Of a stretch of DNA of 64,000 bases, positions 57,428 through 64,000 are shown piece after piece. The notes below the pieces were generated by a model, which searched no databases, was not told where the DNA came from, and saw nothing but the letters and a program-made list of their open reading frames with translations. The position numbers were made by a program, and so were the translations under genes. Within the stretch, counting starts at the first letter, position 1, and each line of letters starts with the position of its first letter. The stretch is taken from NCBI RefSeq assembly GCF_001187555.1, contig NZ_LFIJ01000001.1, positions 1,328,169 through 1,392,168 of the forward strand, in the 5' to 3' direction. Source of the stretch: Gilvimarinus polysaccharolyticus (GTDB taxonomy: Bacteria; Pseudomonadota; Gammaproteobacteria; Pseudomonadales; Cellvibrionaceae).

Positions 57428-58306
57428 ATGGACACTCAACACTTAACCACGTTTGTCACCGTTGCCGAGACCGGGTCTTTTTCCGACGCCGCCATTAAGT
57501 TGCACCTCACCCAACCGGCAATCAGTAAACGCATCGCACTACTCGAGCAACAACTGGCAAAGAAACTGTTTGATCGATTTGGTAAGAATATCCACCTGAC
57601 CCCAGCTGGACGCTTATTACTGCCGCACGCGCGGCAGATATTACAATCAGTCACTGACGCCGGACGCGCACTGGCCGATCTTGACGGTGATATTAGTGGC
57701 CCGCTCAGCATTGCCACAAGCCATCATATTGGGCTACACCGCCTGCCGGCAGTATTGAGTGAGTTTTCTCGCGCCTTTCCCTTAGTGCACCTCGATTTAC
57801 ATTTTTTAGACTCAGAGAAAGCCTTGCTCGCCGTCGAACAAGGTGAATTTGAACTAGGTGTTATAACACTCGGTGAGTATGCAAGCGCGCACATTGCCGA
57901 GATTCCCGTCTGGCAAGACACCTTAGAGTTTGTCTGTGCTGCAAACCACCCACTGGCTCTACGCACACAGATTCAACTCAGTGATTTATGTAATTACCAG
58001 GCGATTGCTCCTGACAGCAACACTCACACCACACGACTAATGCAAAAGTTATTTGACCGACAGGATTTAACTTTGGATGTTTCAATGGTCACCAACCACT
58101 TAGACACCATCAAAATGATGGTGTCTATCGGCTTGGGCTGGGGCGTTTTACCCCGCTCGATGATCGATACCAAACTCACCATTCTCGATTTAAAAACACC
58201 ACCACTGACACGTGAACTAGGTGCGGTTTTTCACACCAAACGCAGTCAAAGCAACGCCGCGCGAAAATTTCTAAATGTTTTACAAAACGCCTCGCAAGCG
58301 GAGTAA
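57428..58306 (+). CDS. LysR-type transcriptional regulator divergent from leuC
   Basis: The protein has 292 residues. The N-terminal helix-turn-helix (FVTVAETGSFSDAAIKLHLTQPAISKRIALLEQQ, described in part: SFSDAAIKLHLTQPAISKRI) is typical of the family. The periplasmic-binding-like effector domain follows from about residue 90, with GLGWGVLPRSMI near the end. LysR genes divergent from leuC are found in Pseudomonas too. The effector may be a leucine-pathway intermediate, by analogy; that is inference. Confidence 0.92.
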   Translation: MDTQHLTTFVTVAETGSFSDAAIKLHLTQPAISKRIALLEQQLAKKLFDRFGKNIHLTPAGRLLLPHARQILQSVTDAGRALADLDGDISGPLSIATSHHIGLHRLPAVLSEFSRAFPLVHLDLHFLDSEKALLAVEQGEFELGVITLGEYASAHIAEIPVWQDTLEFVCAANHPLALRTQIQLSDLCNYQAIAPDSNTHTTRLMQKLFDRQDLTLDVSMVTNHLDTIKMMVSIGLGWGVLPRSMIDTKLTILDLKTPPLTRELGAVFHTKRSQSNAARKFLNVLQNASQAE

Positions 58307-58385
58307 CCAAGGCTGTTTTAGCACTTAACACAATGCTATGATCGCACTCATAATTTAGCCCCTCTGTTACCGCAAGGAATTTACC

Positions 58386-59090
58386 ATGAGAGTTATTTTT
58401 GCCGCACCTTTTGTCGCGGTGTGTCTCAGCGCCATTAGCACCACAGCTCAAGCCGACTTTATTGGTGTAAAAGGCGACATCGGTTTCTGGCGCTCCGACT
58501 ATGCAGGCAGTGTTGGCCGTGCAGAAATCCCCGTAGGAACACTTGGCTACACCGATGAAGGCAACAGATTTTTACACCTTTCGGTAGAACACCCAGTACC
58601 GCTAATACCCAACTTTCGGCTAGCTTATAGCGATATGGTTGCCGGTCGGTCAGTACCGTGGTCGGGCGGCAGTGCCAGCTCCACCATCGAGCTAACCCAC
58701 GCGGATGGAACCGTGTATTACGAAATTCTAGATAACTGGGTCAGTCTCGACTTAGGCTTCTCTGTGCGCATTTATGATGGCAATATCAGTTTAGTCACGC
58801 CAGCATTAACAGAGAACATGGAGATAGATGAGATTTTGCCAATGGGTTATGCATTAGTCGAAGCAGAGCTACCTTTTACCGGCTGGTCAGCTGGCGTCGA
58901 GGGCAATTACACCAACTTTAATGATCATCAAATCACTGATTACACCTTAAAGTTACGTTATTTATTTGACTCATTAGTGGACTTGGGGGTCGAGATTGGT
59001 TACCGAAACCAATCGATTAATATCGACCAAGGTATGCGTGCCGACCTAACCCTAGACGGCCCTTACGCTGCGTTTGCATTTCACTTTTAA
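58386..59090 (+). CDS. Outer-membrane beta-barrel protein (TIGR04219-like)
   Basis: The 234-residue protein has a signal peptide (VIFAAPFVAVCLSAISTTAQA, cleavage near residue 23). The mature part starts ADFIGVKGDIGFWRSDYAG and alternates polar and hydrophobic residues, ending in the barrel-type C-terminus GPYAAFAFHF with terminal Phe. This matches the TIGR04219 outer-membrane barrel group. It may be an eight- to ten-strand barrel. No partner gene is obvious; the mipA operon is convergent downstream. Confidence 0.75.
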   Translation: MRVIFAAPFVAVCLSAISTTAQADFIGVKGDIGFWRSDYAGSVGRAEIPVGTLGYTDEGNRFLHLSVEHPVPLIPNFRLAYSDMVAGRSVPWSGGSASSTIELTHADGTVYYEILDNWVSLDLGFSVRIYDGNISLVTPALTENMEIDEILPMGYALVEAELPFTGWSAGVEGNYTNFNDHQITDYTLKLRYLFDSLVDLGVEIGYRNQSINIDQGMRADLTLDGPYAAFAFHF

Positions 59091-59150
59091 CAACGTGTGA
59101 GACAACTTACCGACCGCCTAAACCCCATGCAAACAAACACGGTATGGGGT

Positions 59151-60500
59151 TTAGTGAGAGACGCTGTTACACGAAGGCTCGTCGGGTATAGGCCAGCTTA
59201 GCGTAAAGCACGCGCCGCCCAACATCTGACTGCGACTCACCGTCACCGTGCCGCCATGCCAACCCATAATTCGTTTCACAATGGCCAAACCTAAACCAAA
59301 ACCCTGACCATCTCGTGCCGGCTCTTGATGCAGGCGCACAAACGAATCAAATACCCGCCCCCAATCTGCCTCGGCAATACCGGGTCCATCATCCTCCACT
59401 GACACTCGGTAGCTATCATCTGCACAACTGAGACTCACATGGACACGGCTTCTGGCGTATTTGGCGGCATTACCTAATAAATTTTGCATCACACGTTCAA
59501 ATAAACCCCATTCACAATAAACGCGCTTTTCGCTCATCGCATCGTCAAGCGTAAATGTTGGCAACGATATCGGCAGAGCTTCTGCGGCCGTCGTCGCGCG
59601 CTTAATTAAGCTATCCATTAAGCCTTGAACTAAAGCGCCAAGCGCTCCGGAGCTACCCGCCTGCAACGTAAGTGTCTGTGATTGCGTTTCAAAACCAGCA
59701 TAATTAAGCAGCTGAGTAATTAACGTCTCCATTTGCGCGACATCGGTGCGTAAATTAAGCATCTGCCGCTGCCGCTGTGCGGGGGCAACATCTCCCTCGG
59801 CTAATTCTAGCGCAAATTTCATGCGCGCCAGAGGCGTACGTAACTCGTGCGATACGGCATAGGTCATCTCGCGATAAGACGCCAACAACTCATCAATCCG
59901 CTGCTGCATCCGATTAAATTCTAGCGATAAACTGTACACCGCCGAGCGTGAACTTATACAAACCCGCGCACTACTATCGGCCCGACCAACCAGTCTCGCC
60001 TGTGCTTGCAATGACCGCAAATCGCGCACCAGCGGCCAGATCCAAAGATAGATCACCAACGCCAACAATAAATAAAAAGCCAACAGCAATAACCGATACC
60101 ATAAACTCTGACCAGAATCTGCCGGCAGCACCAGTTGCACCACCAGCTCTGTATCGCGCAAACGATAATAAATGTGTCGCTGCCGATCAGTGAGTAACAC
60201 CACCGGCTCACCGGCAAGAATTTCTTGCCTAAGGCTTGAAGATGCAAAATCCGACAACTGATAAACTTGCGCCGATAACGCCAGCTGATCTAATTGATTC
60301 TGTATTTTTTTTTGTTGCTTTAGAGGATCGCTATTCACTGTGACTACATTTGTTTCAAGCAAGGTGAAAAATGCACGATTAACCGGATCGGAAGATTCCG
60401 GATTGGCAACAGATAGGTACAGACGATCGAGCCCCCAACCGGCACCCAAAATGACCAACACAACAAACAAATACAGCGTTAAAAAAGCTCGACCGAGCAA
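59151..60500 (-). CDS. rstB: RstB-like sensor histidine kinase
   Basis: This inner-membrane kinase starts best at TTG 60500, 5 nt after the regulator stop, with GGGAG 8 nt upstream (449 residues). A GTG at 60548 inside the regulator gene would add 16 residues. The N-terminal membrane helix (FLTLYLFVVLVILGAGWGL), a short periplasmic domain (about 25-130), a second helix (about 135-156) and HAMP lead to the H-box with His218 (AVSHELRTPLARMKFAL). N and G boxes are NLLGNAAKYA, DDGPGIAEADW and GFGLGLAIVKRI. It pairs with the RstA-like regulator upstream. Confidence 0.9.
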   Translation of the reverse strand: MLGRAFLTLYLFVVLVILGAGWGLDRLYLSVANPESSDPVNRAFFTLLETNVVTVNSDPLKQQKKIQNQLDQLALSAQVYQLSDFASSSLRQEILAGEPVVLLTDRQRHIYYRLRDTELVVQLVLPADSGQSLWYRLLLLAFYLLLALVIYLWIWPLVRDLRSLQAQARLVGRADSSARVCISSRSAVYSLSLEFNRMQQRIDELLASYREMTYAVSHELRTPLARMKFALELAEGDVAPAQRQRQMLNLRTDVAQMETLITQLLNYAGFETQSQTLTLQAGSSGALGALVQGLMDSLIKRATTAAEALPISLPTFTLDDAMSEKRVYCEWGLFERVMQNLLGNAAKYARSRVHVSLSCADDSYRVSVEDDGPGIAEADWGRVFDSFVRLHQEPARDGQGFGLGLAIVKRIMGWHGGTVTVSRSQMLGGACFTLSWPIPDEPSCNSVSH

Positions 60501-60505
60501 AGCAG

Positions 60506-61195
60506 CTACTCCCAGGCGTCGGCTACCAACATATAACCGCGCCCCCACACTGTTTTAATCCGCGAAGGGTTATCACTGTGATCACCAAGCTTTTTACGCA
60601 GGTGCGACACCCGCACATCAACGGTACGATCAAGACCATCGTATGGGCGTTGACAAATAGTTGTAAATAAATATTCGCGGCTTAACACCTTGCCCGCTTG
60701 GCGTGCCAAGGTCAGCAACAAATCGTACTCATGGCTAGATAAAGGCACGACCACGCCAGCTAGTTTTATTTCACGGGCGCTAGCGCGCACCTCTAGCTGA
60801 CCAATAGTGATACCCCCCGCCTCTATCGGCTCGCGATTACTACGACGCAACAAGGCATGAATGCGGGCCAGCAACACTCGTGGCTCAGCGGGTTTAATCA
60901 CATAATCATCCGCGCCAACATCAAACCCTAAAACCTGATCGGCATCGCCGTCACGCGCGGTTAACATCAATACCGGCCCATCGTATTTCGGGCGAATTTC
61001 TTTGCAAATACTAATGCCATCTTTACCCGGCAGCATTAAATCTAAAATAACGATATCTGGCTGCAAATTTTGTACTTGACGCGGCACATTAAGACCGTGA
61101 GATTCCACCACCACCGTAAAGCCATTGGCCTGTAAGTAATCTTTCACCAATTCAGCTAGGCGCTCATCATCTTCAGCTAACAACACTACATTCAT
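60506..61195 (-). CDS. rstA: RstA-like response regulator
   Basis: This OmpR-family regulator has 229 residues. ATG 61195 has GGAG 9 nt upstream and shares one base with the DUF3019 gene stop (TGATG). The receiver has phospho-acceptor Asp52 in VILDLMLPGKDGISICKEIRP, which resembles E. coli RstA (LPGKDGMTIC). The winged helix contains LSSHEYDLLLTLARQ, YDGLDRTVDVRVSHLRKKLGD and WGRGYMLV. A match to the E. coli RstA box lies upstream of the operon's first gene. Confidence 0.92.
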   Translation of the reverse strand: MNVVLLAEDDERLAELVKDYLQANGFTVVVESHGLNVPRQVQNLQPDIVILDLMLPGKDGISICKEIRPKYDGPVLMLTARDGDADQVLGFDVGADDYVIKPAEPRVLLARIHALLRRSNREPIEAGGITIGQLEVRASAREIKLAGVVVPLSSHEYDLLLTLARQAGKVLSREYLFTTICQRPYDGLDRTVDVRVSHLRKKLGDHSDNPSRIKTVWGRGYMLVADAWE

Positions 61196-61650
61196 CAAAA
61201 AAAGCTCCATGGATTACGCCGACGACGGCGATAACGCTTGGCATCGGCAATCACCTCAAACGCGCTACTGGCAACTACCTGTTGACCACTCAACTCAATC
61301 AGCTGAAACTGAACATCACTTTCGGTTTCTAACATTGAAGTATGACTGCCCGAGCGGGATTGTTGCCAGCAATCAAGCGGATCGGGTTCACCTTGCTCAT
61401 AAAGACATAGCGAACGGTTGTGATCGGCGCGCCAGTTAACCCTCACCCGATCGCGACACACGTTCTCCCCTTCACCTAACACACACAAATTAGGCTGAAC
61501 GGTTAACTTTACAGTAGAGTCTTCTGGGGCAGCATACGCCGGTATTGTCGCCCACAGTACGACTCCAGCGACGATAAAACATCCCAGCCTATGCGGACTA
61601 AAAATGATAAACGCCCCCGATAAAAACAGTCGTCGAGCCTCTTTGATCAA
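61195..61650 (-). CDS. DUF3019 family exported protein
   Basis: The product has up to 151 residues. A hydrophobic signal-like segment (FIVAGVVLWATIPAYAA) precedes a periplasmic domain with four Cys (NLCVLGEGENVC, SLCLYEQGEPDPLDCWQ) that could form two disulfides, and a very basic end RYRRRRRNPWSFF. This is the DUF3019 pattern, seen beside MipA and RstAB-type genes in marine bacteria. No ATG lies in frame; the only conventional start is TTG 61650, inside the 3' end of mipA, so the true start may be rare or shorter. The function is unknown. Confidence 0.65.
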   Translation of the reverse strand: MIKEARRLFLSGAFIIFSPHRLGCFIVAGVVLWATIPAYAAPEDSTVKLTVQPNLCVLGEGENVCRDRVRVNWRADHNRSLCLYEQGEPDPLDCWQQSRSGSHTSMLETESDVQFQLIELSGQQVVASSAFEVIADAKRYRRRRRNPWSFF

Positions 61651-62605
61651 TCAAAGGACTGTCTTTAATACCTTCGCCAAACCACTTTTGATGCAAGGTC
61701 GCCTGTAGCGTCCAATGCTTCGCCAGTGGACGGCGCCAATCGAGGCGAACATAGGGCGTTACGCTATCACCCGCCCGATACACTAACTCCGGGTCCTGCC
61801 CCACCTCATCAGTATCAAGCCCGTAGTAGTAATCGACCAAGGCATCACTCTGCCAGACAAACCCACCGGCCAAGGTAAACTCATTGCGCCCGTAGCGCAG
61901 ACGCTGATCGACACCGGCGCGTAACTCTTGCCCACCGTGAACATCAATCAAATCATTTAATAACTGTAAGCTAAGCCCCGTGTTTTGATAATAAAGGCTG
62001 TACTCCAAGCCACCGAGCAGCGCCATTCGACGCGGACTTAGATCATCCAAGGTGACCGCCGCTTGAGTTTGTTCTGCGGCAAAATTGCGCTTATGGAAAA
62101 ACTCACTGGGGCCATCTTTGTCGGTAGTATTTGGGGTTTTGGTCGTATCTTCTACGGTTTCCGTATCGCCTACAAAACCCTGCCCATCGCTTGGCACCAT
62201 ACTGATGGTGTGGCTGCCGCCTGCCCCCTCGATGACAAAGTTACCCAATGACAAATCATTAAAGTAGGTTTGATCAAGTCCCAACGTTGTGACTACCGCG
62301 ACTGTTTGATGCTCGCTCTCAAACAGTGAATAACCTAACGTTGTGGTATCAAAAAAGAACCGCTCACCATAATAGCTAGCCTGAGGTAACAATAAGACAG
62401 GAATATCATCACCGCCCACCAGCGGATTGGTACGGCCACCAAGGCCAACGCCCAACGAAACCTGCCACTCCCCAATGGCGACGCAATCACTCGGATGCTC
62501 CTGGCAGTGAGAATCGGCAGCGCTTAACGGTGACGACACAGACAGCGCACACAGCAACCACGCCGCTCTGGATATACCCCGTATTTGATTTAACATTACA
62601 CTCAC
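61598..62605 (-). CDS. MipA/OmpV family outer-membrane protein
   Basis: MipA/OmpV proteins are outer-membrane barrels; E. coli MipA links murein hydrolase MltA to a synthase. The product has 335 residues and a GTG start with AAGG 7 nt upstream. A signal peptide (AWLLCALSVSSPLSAA) precedes GEWQVSLGVGLGGRTNPLVGGDDIPVLLLPQASYYGERFFFD, the family signature. The C-terminus ends GGVYHF, a barrel-insertion signal. An acidic insert near residues 140-175 is unusual. It heads the operon with DUF3019 and the two-component pair. Confidence 0.85.
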   Translation of the reverse strand: MSVMLNQIRGISRAAWLLCALSVSSPLSAADSHCQEHPSDCVAIGEWQVSLGVGLGGRTNPLVGGDDIPVLLLPQASYYGERFFFDTTTLGYSLFESEHQTVAVVTTLGLDQTYFNDLSLGNFVIEGAGGSHTISMVPSDGQGFVGDTETVEDTTKTPNTTDKDGPSEFFHKRNFAAEQTQAAVTLDDLSPRRMALLGGLEYSLYYQNTGLSLQLLNDLIDVHGGQELRAGVDQRLRYGRNEFTLAGGFVWQSDALVDYYYGLDTDEVGQDPELVYRAGDSVTPYVRLDWRRPLAKHWTLQATLHQKWFGEGIKDSPLIDQRGSTTVFIGGVYHF

Positions 62606-62668
62606 AAAAGCACCTTAACTTACATTAATCGCCAGAATATCTCAGGCTCTCCTGGTCATCCCACCTTC

Positions 62669-62674
62669 ACTATA
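62669..62674 (-). promoter_or_regulatory. Putative -10 element for mipA operon
   Basis: On the minus strand TATAGT (5/6 match to the -10) lies 64 nt before the mipA GTG. The -35 position (AGCCTA at 17-bp spacing) is poor, which would fit a promoter that depends on an activator such as the nearby RstA-like regulator. Confidence 0.35.
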
Positions 62675-62717
62675 GAAAAATTAGGCCACCCTAGGCTAGT
62701 AAATCACCCTGGGGTTT

Positions 62718-62731
62718 TGTAACAGATTGTA
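62718..62731 (-). promoter_or_regulatory. RstA-box-like site upstream of mipA
   Basis: On the minus strand TACAATCTGTTACA matches the E. coli RstA box TACATNTNGTTACA at 10 of 12 fixed positions. The same site reads as two TTGTAA half-sites 10 bp apart on the plus strand, the arrangement expected for an OmpR-family dimer. It lies 44 bp upstream of the putative -10 for the mipA-DUF3019-rstA-like-rstB-like operon. Confidence 0.55.
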
Positions 62732-62742
62732 ATAACTCAAAA

Positions 62743-63504
62743 TTAAAGCGTTAAATGCTTCGGATCGGGTATCCGTAAACGCGAGACCAATGGATGCTGT
62801 TGGCGCTTTAATTCGGTCAAAACCAACTGTGCCACTTCACGCGCTCCTAGGTGATTAAGGTGTGTGTCATCAGTCACGCCCAGAGGGTAATTAGGATGCA
62901 AGTTAGCAGCAATATGCATAAAACGCAGTGCCGACAGCTCATCGCCCAGCGCGCCAAAATAGTTGCGAGTAATGGCCTCCATATCCACCAAAACAACCTT
63001 TTGTACATGAGCAAGCTCGCGCACAAGATCCGGATAAACACCATGAGTCGGCGTGATCACACCCTGCTCGTTAAAATAACGACGCGTGATTGGCGTTAAT
63101 AAAATAGGCTCGGCCTGTTTAAGGCGCACATCGGCAACAAACCTAGCAAGGTTAGCTTTATAGTCCTGGGGCGGCGTGTAACGGTCTTGCTTATGCTCGG
63201 ATTGATCGTTATGACCAAACTGGATCAGTACATAATCGCCTGGTTGCAACGCTGCCACAATTTCACCCCAGCGCCCCTCGGTAATAAAAGTGCGAGTACT
63301 GCGGCCATTGCGGGCGCGATTATCCACCACAATATTCTCGTCAAAAAAGTAACTGAACGGTACACCCCAACCGGTCTCGGGGTAATCTTTCACCTCTTTA
63401 ATCGACATGGTCGAATCGCCAGCCATAAATACCCGCGTTATTTCGGTGCCATAACTGACCAAGCTCATCAACAACAACACACAAACCATAAAAACGCGGG
63501 ACAT
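62743..63504 (-). CDS. Secreted SGNH esterase, carbohydrate esterase family 12-like
   Basis: CE12 enzymes remove acetyl groups from pectin or xylan. The product has 253 residues, ATG 63504 with GGAGG 7 nt upstream. A signal peptide (MSRVFMVCVLLLMSLVSYGTE) leads to the SGNH blocks: nucleophile Ser in MAGDSTMS (block I), NGRSTRTF with Gly and Asn (II), QFGHNDQS (III), and the catalytic DDTHLNHLG (V). The enzyme is probably periplasmic or secreted and acts on plant or algal polysaccharide. No other glycan enzyme gene is adjacent. Confidence 0.88.
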   Translation of the reverse strand: MSRVFMVCVLLLMSLVSYGTEITRVFMAGDSTMSIKEVKDYPETGWGVPFSYFFDENIVVDNRARNGRSTRTFITEGRWGEIVAALQPGDYVLIQFGHNDQSEHKQDRYTPPQDYKANLARFVADVRLKQAEPILLTPITRRYFNEQGVITPTHGVYPDLVRELAHVQKVVLVDMEAITRNYFGALGDELSALRFMHIAANLHPNYPLGVTDDTHLNHLGAREVAQLVLTELKRQQHPLVSRLRIPDPKHLTL

Positions 63505-63555
63505 AAGCAAACCTCCAAGATGAATTATTAATCATCGTGCCTTTAGCAAAAAGAA

Positions 63556-64000
63556 TCAGCCGAGTGGTAAAGTAAAATCATCGGCATCTAAATGTGCAGG
63601 AAAGCCCGCCCGATACGCTTTAAGCTCCGCACCATCCAACAGCGCATTAATCACAGTGACATCGGCTCCCGCATCGGCAAGCAATTTACCCTCGGGTGAG
63701 TAAACCACACTGCCGCCGGCATAATCTTGCTCATAAACATCGCGACCAACGCGGTTAACGCCAATGACATACGTTTGATTTTCGATTGCCCGCGCCTTTA
63801 ACAACGTACGCCAATGATCTTGTCGCGCCGCCGGCCAATTAGCGACATAAAGTGCTAGGTCATAATCGCCGCGATTACGACTAAAAACCGGAAAGCGCAA
63901 GTCATAACACACCTGCACCAGTACTCGCCATGAACCGATACTAAACACTTGGCGTTTATTACCCGCGCTATAGCGTTCGTGCTCGCCGGCCATACGAAAC
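63556..64000 (-). CDS. Carbon-nitrogen hydrolase, YafV-like, C-terminal part (5' end outside window)
   Basis: About 148 codons are visible and the frame stays open to the window edge. The nitrilase catalytic Cys is in VLVQVCYDLRFPVFSRN; RMAGEHERYSAG, ALYVANWPAARQDHWRTLLKARAIENQ and VGVNRVG-like IGVNRVGRD also match E. coli YafV. YafV-like enzymes are omega-amidases that hydrolyse ketoglutaramate and ketosuccinamate. The catalytic Lys is visible or just upstream, the Glu lies outside. The esterase gene follows 51 nt downstream. Confidence 0.88.
   Translation of the reverse strand, partial: FRMAGEHERYSAGNKRQVFSIGSWRVLVQVCYDLRFPVFSRNRGDYDLALYVANWPAARQDHWRTLLKARAIENQTYVIGVNRVGRDVYEQDYAGGSVVYSPEGKLLADAGADVTVINALLDGAELKAYRAGFPAHLDADDFTLPLG

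Noticed and set aside
1-64000. tRNA, rRNA, prophage, insertion sequence or CRISPR elements
   Set aside because: No cloverleaf-like, rRNA-like, transposase, integrase or spaced-repeat signatures were recognised by reading both strands; a dedicated scan (tRNAscan, ISfinder) would be decisive.

Overview
The window is a dense stretch of chromosome (about 61 protein genes in 64 kb, short gaps, no RNA genes, phage, insertion sequence or CRISPR array seen) from a gammaproteobacterium. Its gene orders match Pseudomonas and its marine relatives: lexA-sulA-small protein-DUF6586-topA, usp/uup/slt, and leuC-leuD-x-leuB-asd-fimV-truA-trpF-accD-folC-SPOR-cvpA-purF-metZ. CmoA/CmoB, FimV, CsiV, TgpA and MipA/DUF3019 point the same way. 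A secreted CE12-type carbohydrate esterase fits a polysaccharide-degrading marine lineage such as Cellvibrionaceae; that last step is inference.

Layout. 1-5.4 kb: end of mfd, csiV, convergent hpt-mscS, and the SOS-controlled lexA-sulA pair with two tandem LexA boxes. 5.1-14.6 kb: small conserved proteins, topA, a universal stress protein, the ABC-F ATPase uup and the lytic transglycosylase slt. 14.8-23.4 kb: signalling and tRNA modification (EAL-HDOD protein, glutaredoxin-like protein, double-FHA protein, cmoAB, FldB-type flavodoxin, CpxRA-like two-component system, GGDEF diguanylate cyclase). 23.5-28.1 kb: rluB, scpB, scpA, YciO-type protein and PHP-domain RNase (minus strand). 28.3-32.5 kb: a plus-strand run of VC0807-like membrane protein, YciI, SH3 protein, cyclophilin, divergent pdxJ and a TrmH/SpoU methyltransferase. 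32.5-39.1 kb: amtB, then moxR-unknown-DUF58-tgpA. 39.1-49.1 kb: a long minus-strand supra-operon truA-trpF-trpB-trpA-accD-folC-SPOR-cvpA-purF-metZ. 49.2-58.3 kb: fimV, asd, leuB, a VOC-fold protein, leuD and leuC, with a divergent LysR regulator. 58.4-64 kb: an outer-membrane barrel protein, the mipA-DUF3019-rstA-like-rstB-like operon, a CE12-type esterase and the end of a nitrilase-family amidase.

Most of this is core metabolism and cell maintenance: SOS response, chromosome condensation, tRNA and rRNA modification, branched-chain amino acid, tryptophan, aspartate-family and purine synthesis. The less ordinary parts are regulatory and envelope-related. They are a match to the RstA-box consensus in front of the mipA-DUF3019-rstAB-like operon, a Cpx-box-like direct repeat in front of the cpxRA-like genes, an uncharacterised two-repeat protein inside the MoxR/DUF58/transglutaminase operon, and an unusual pdxJ lineage coupled to a periplasmic cyclophilin. 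No clearly new defence or mobile system was found.
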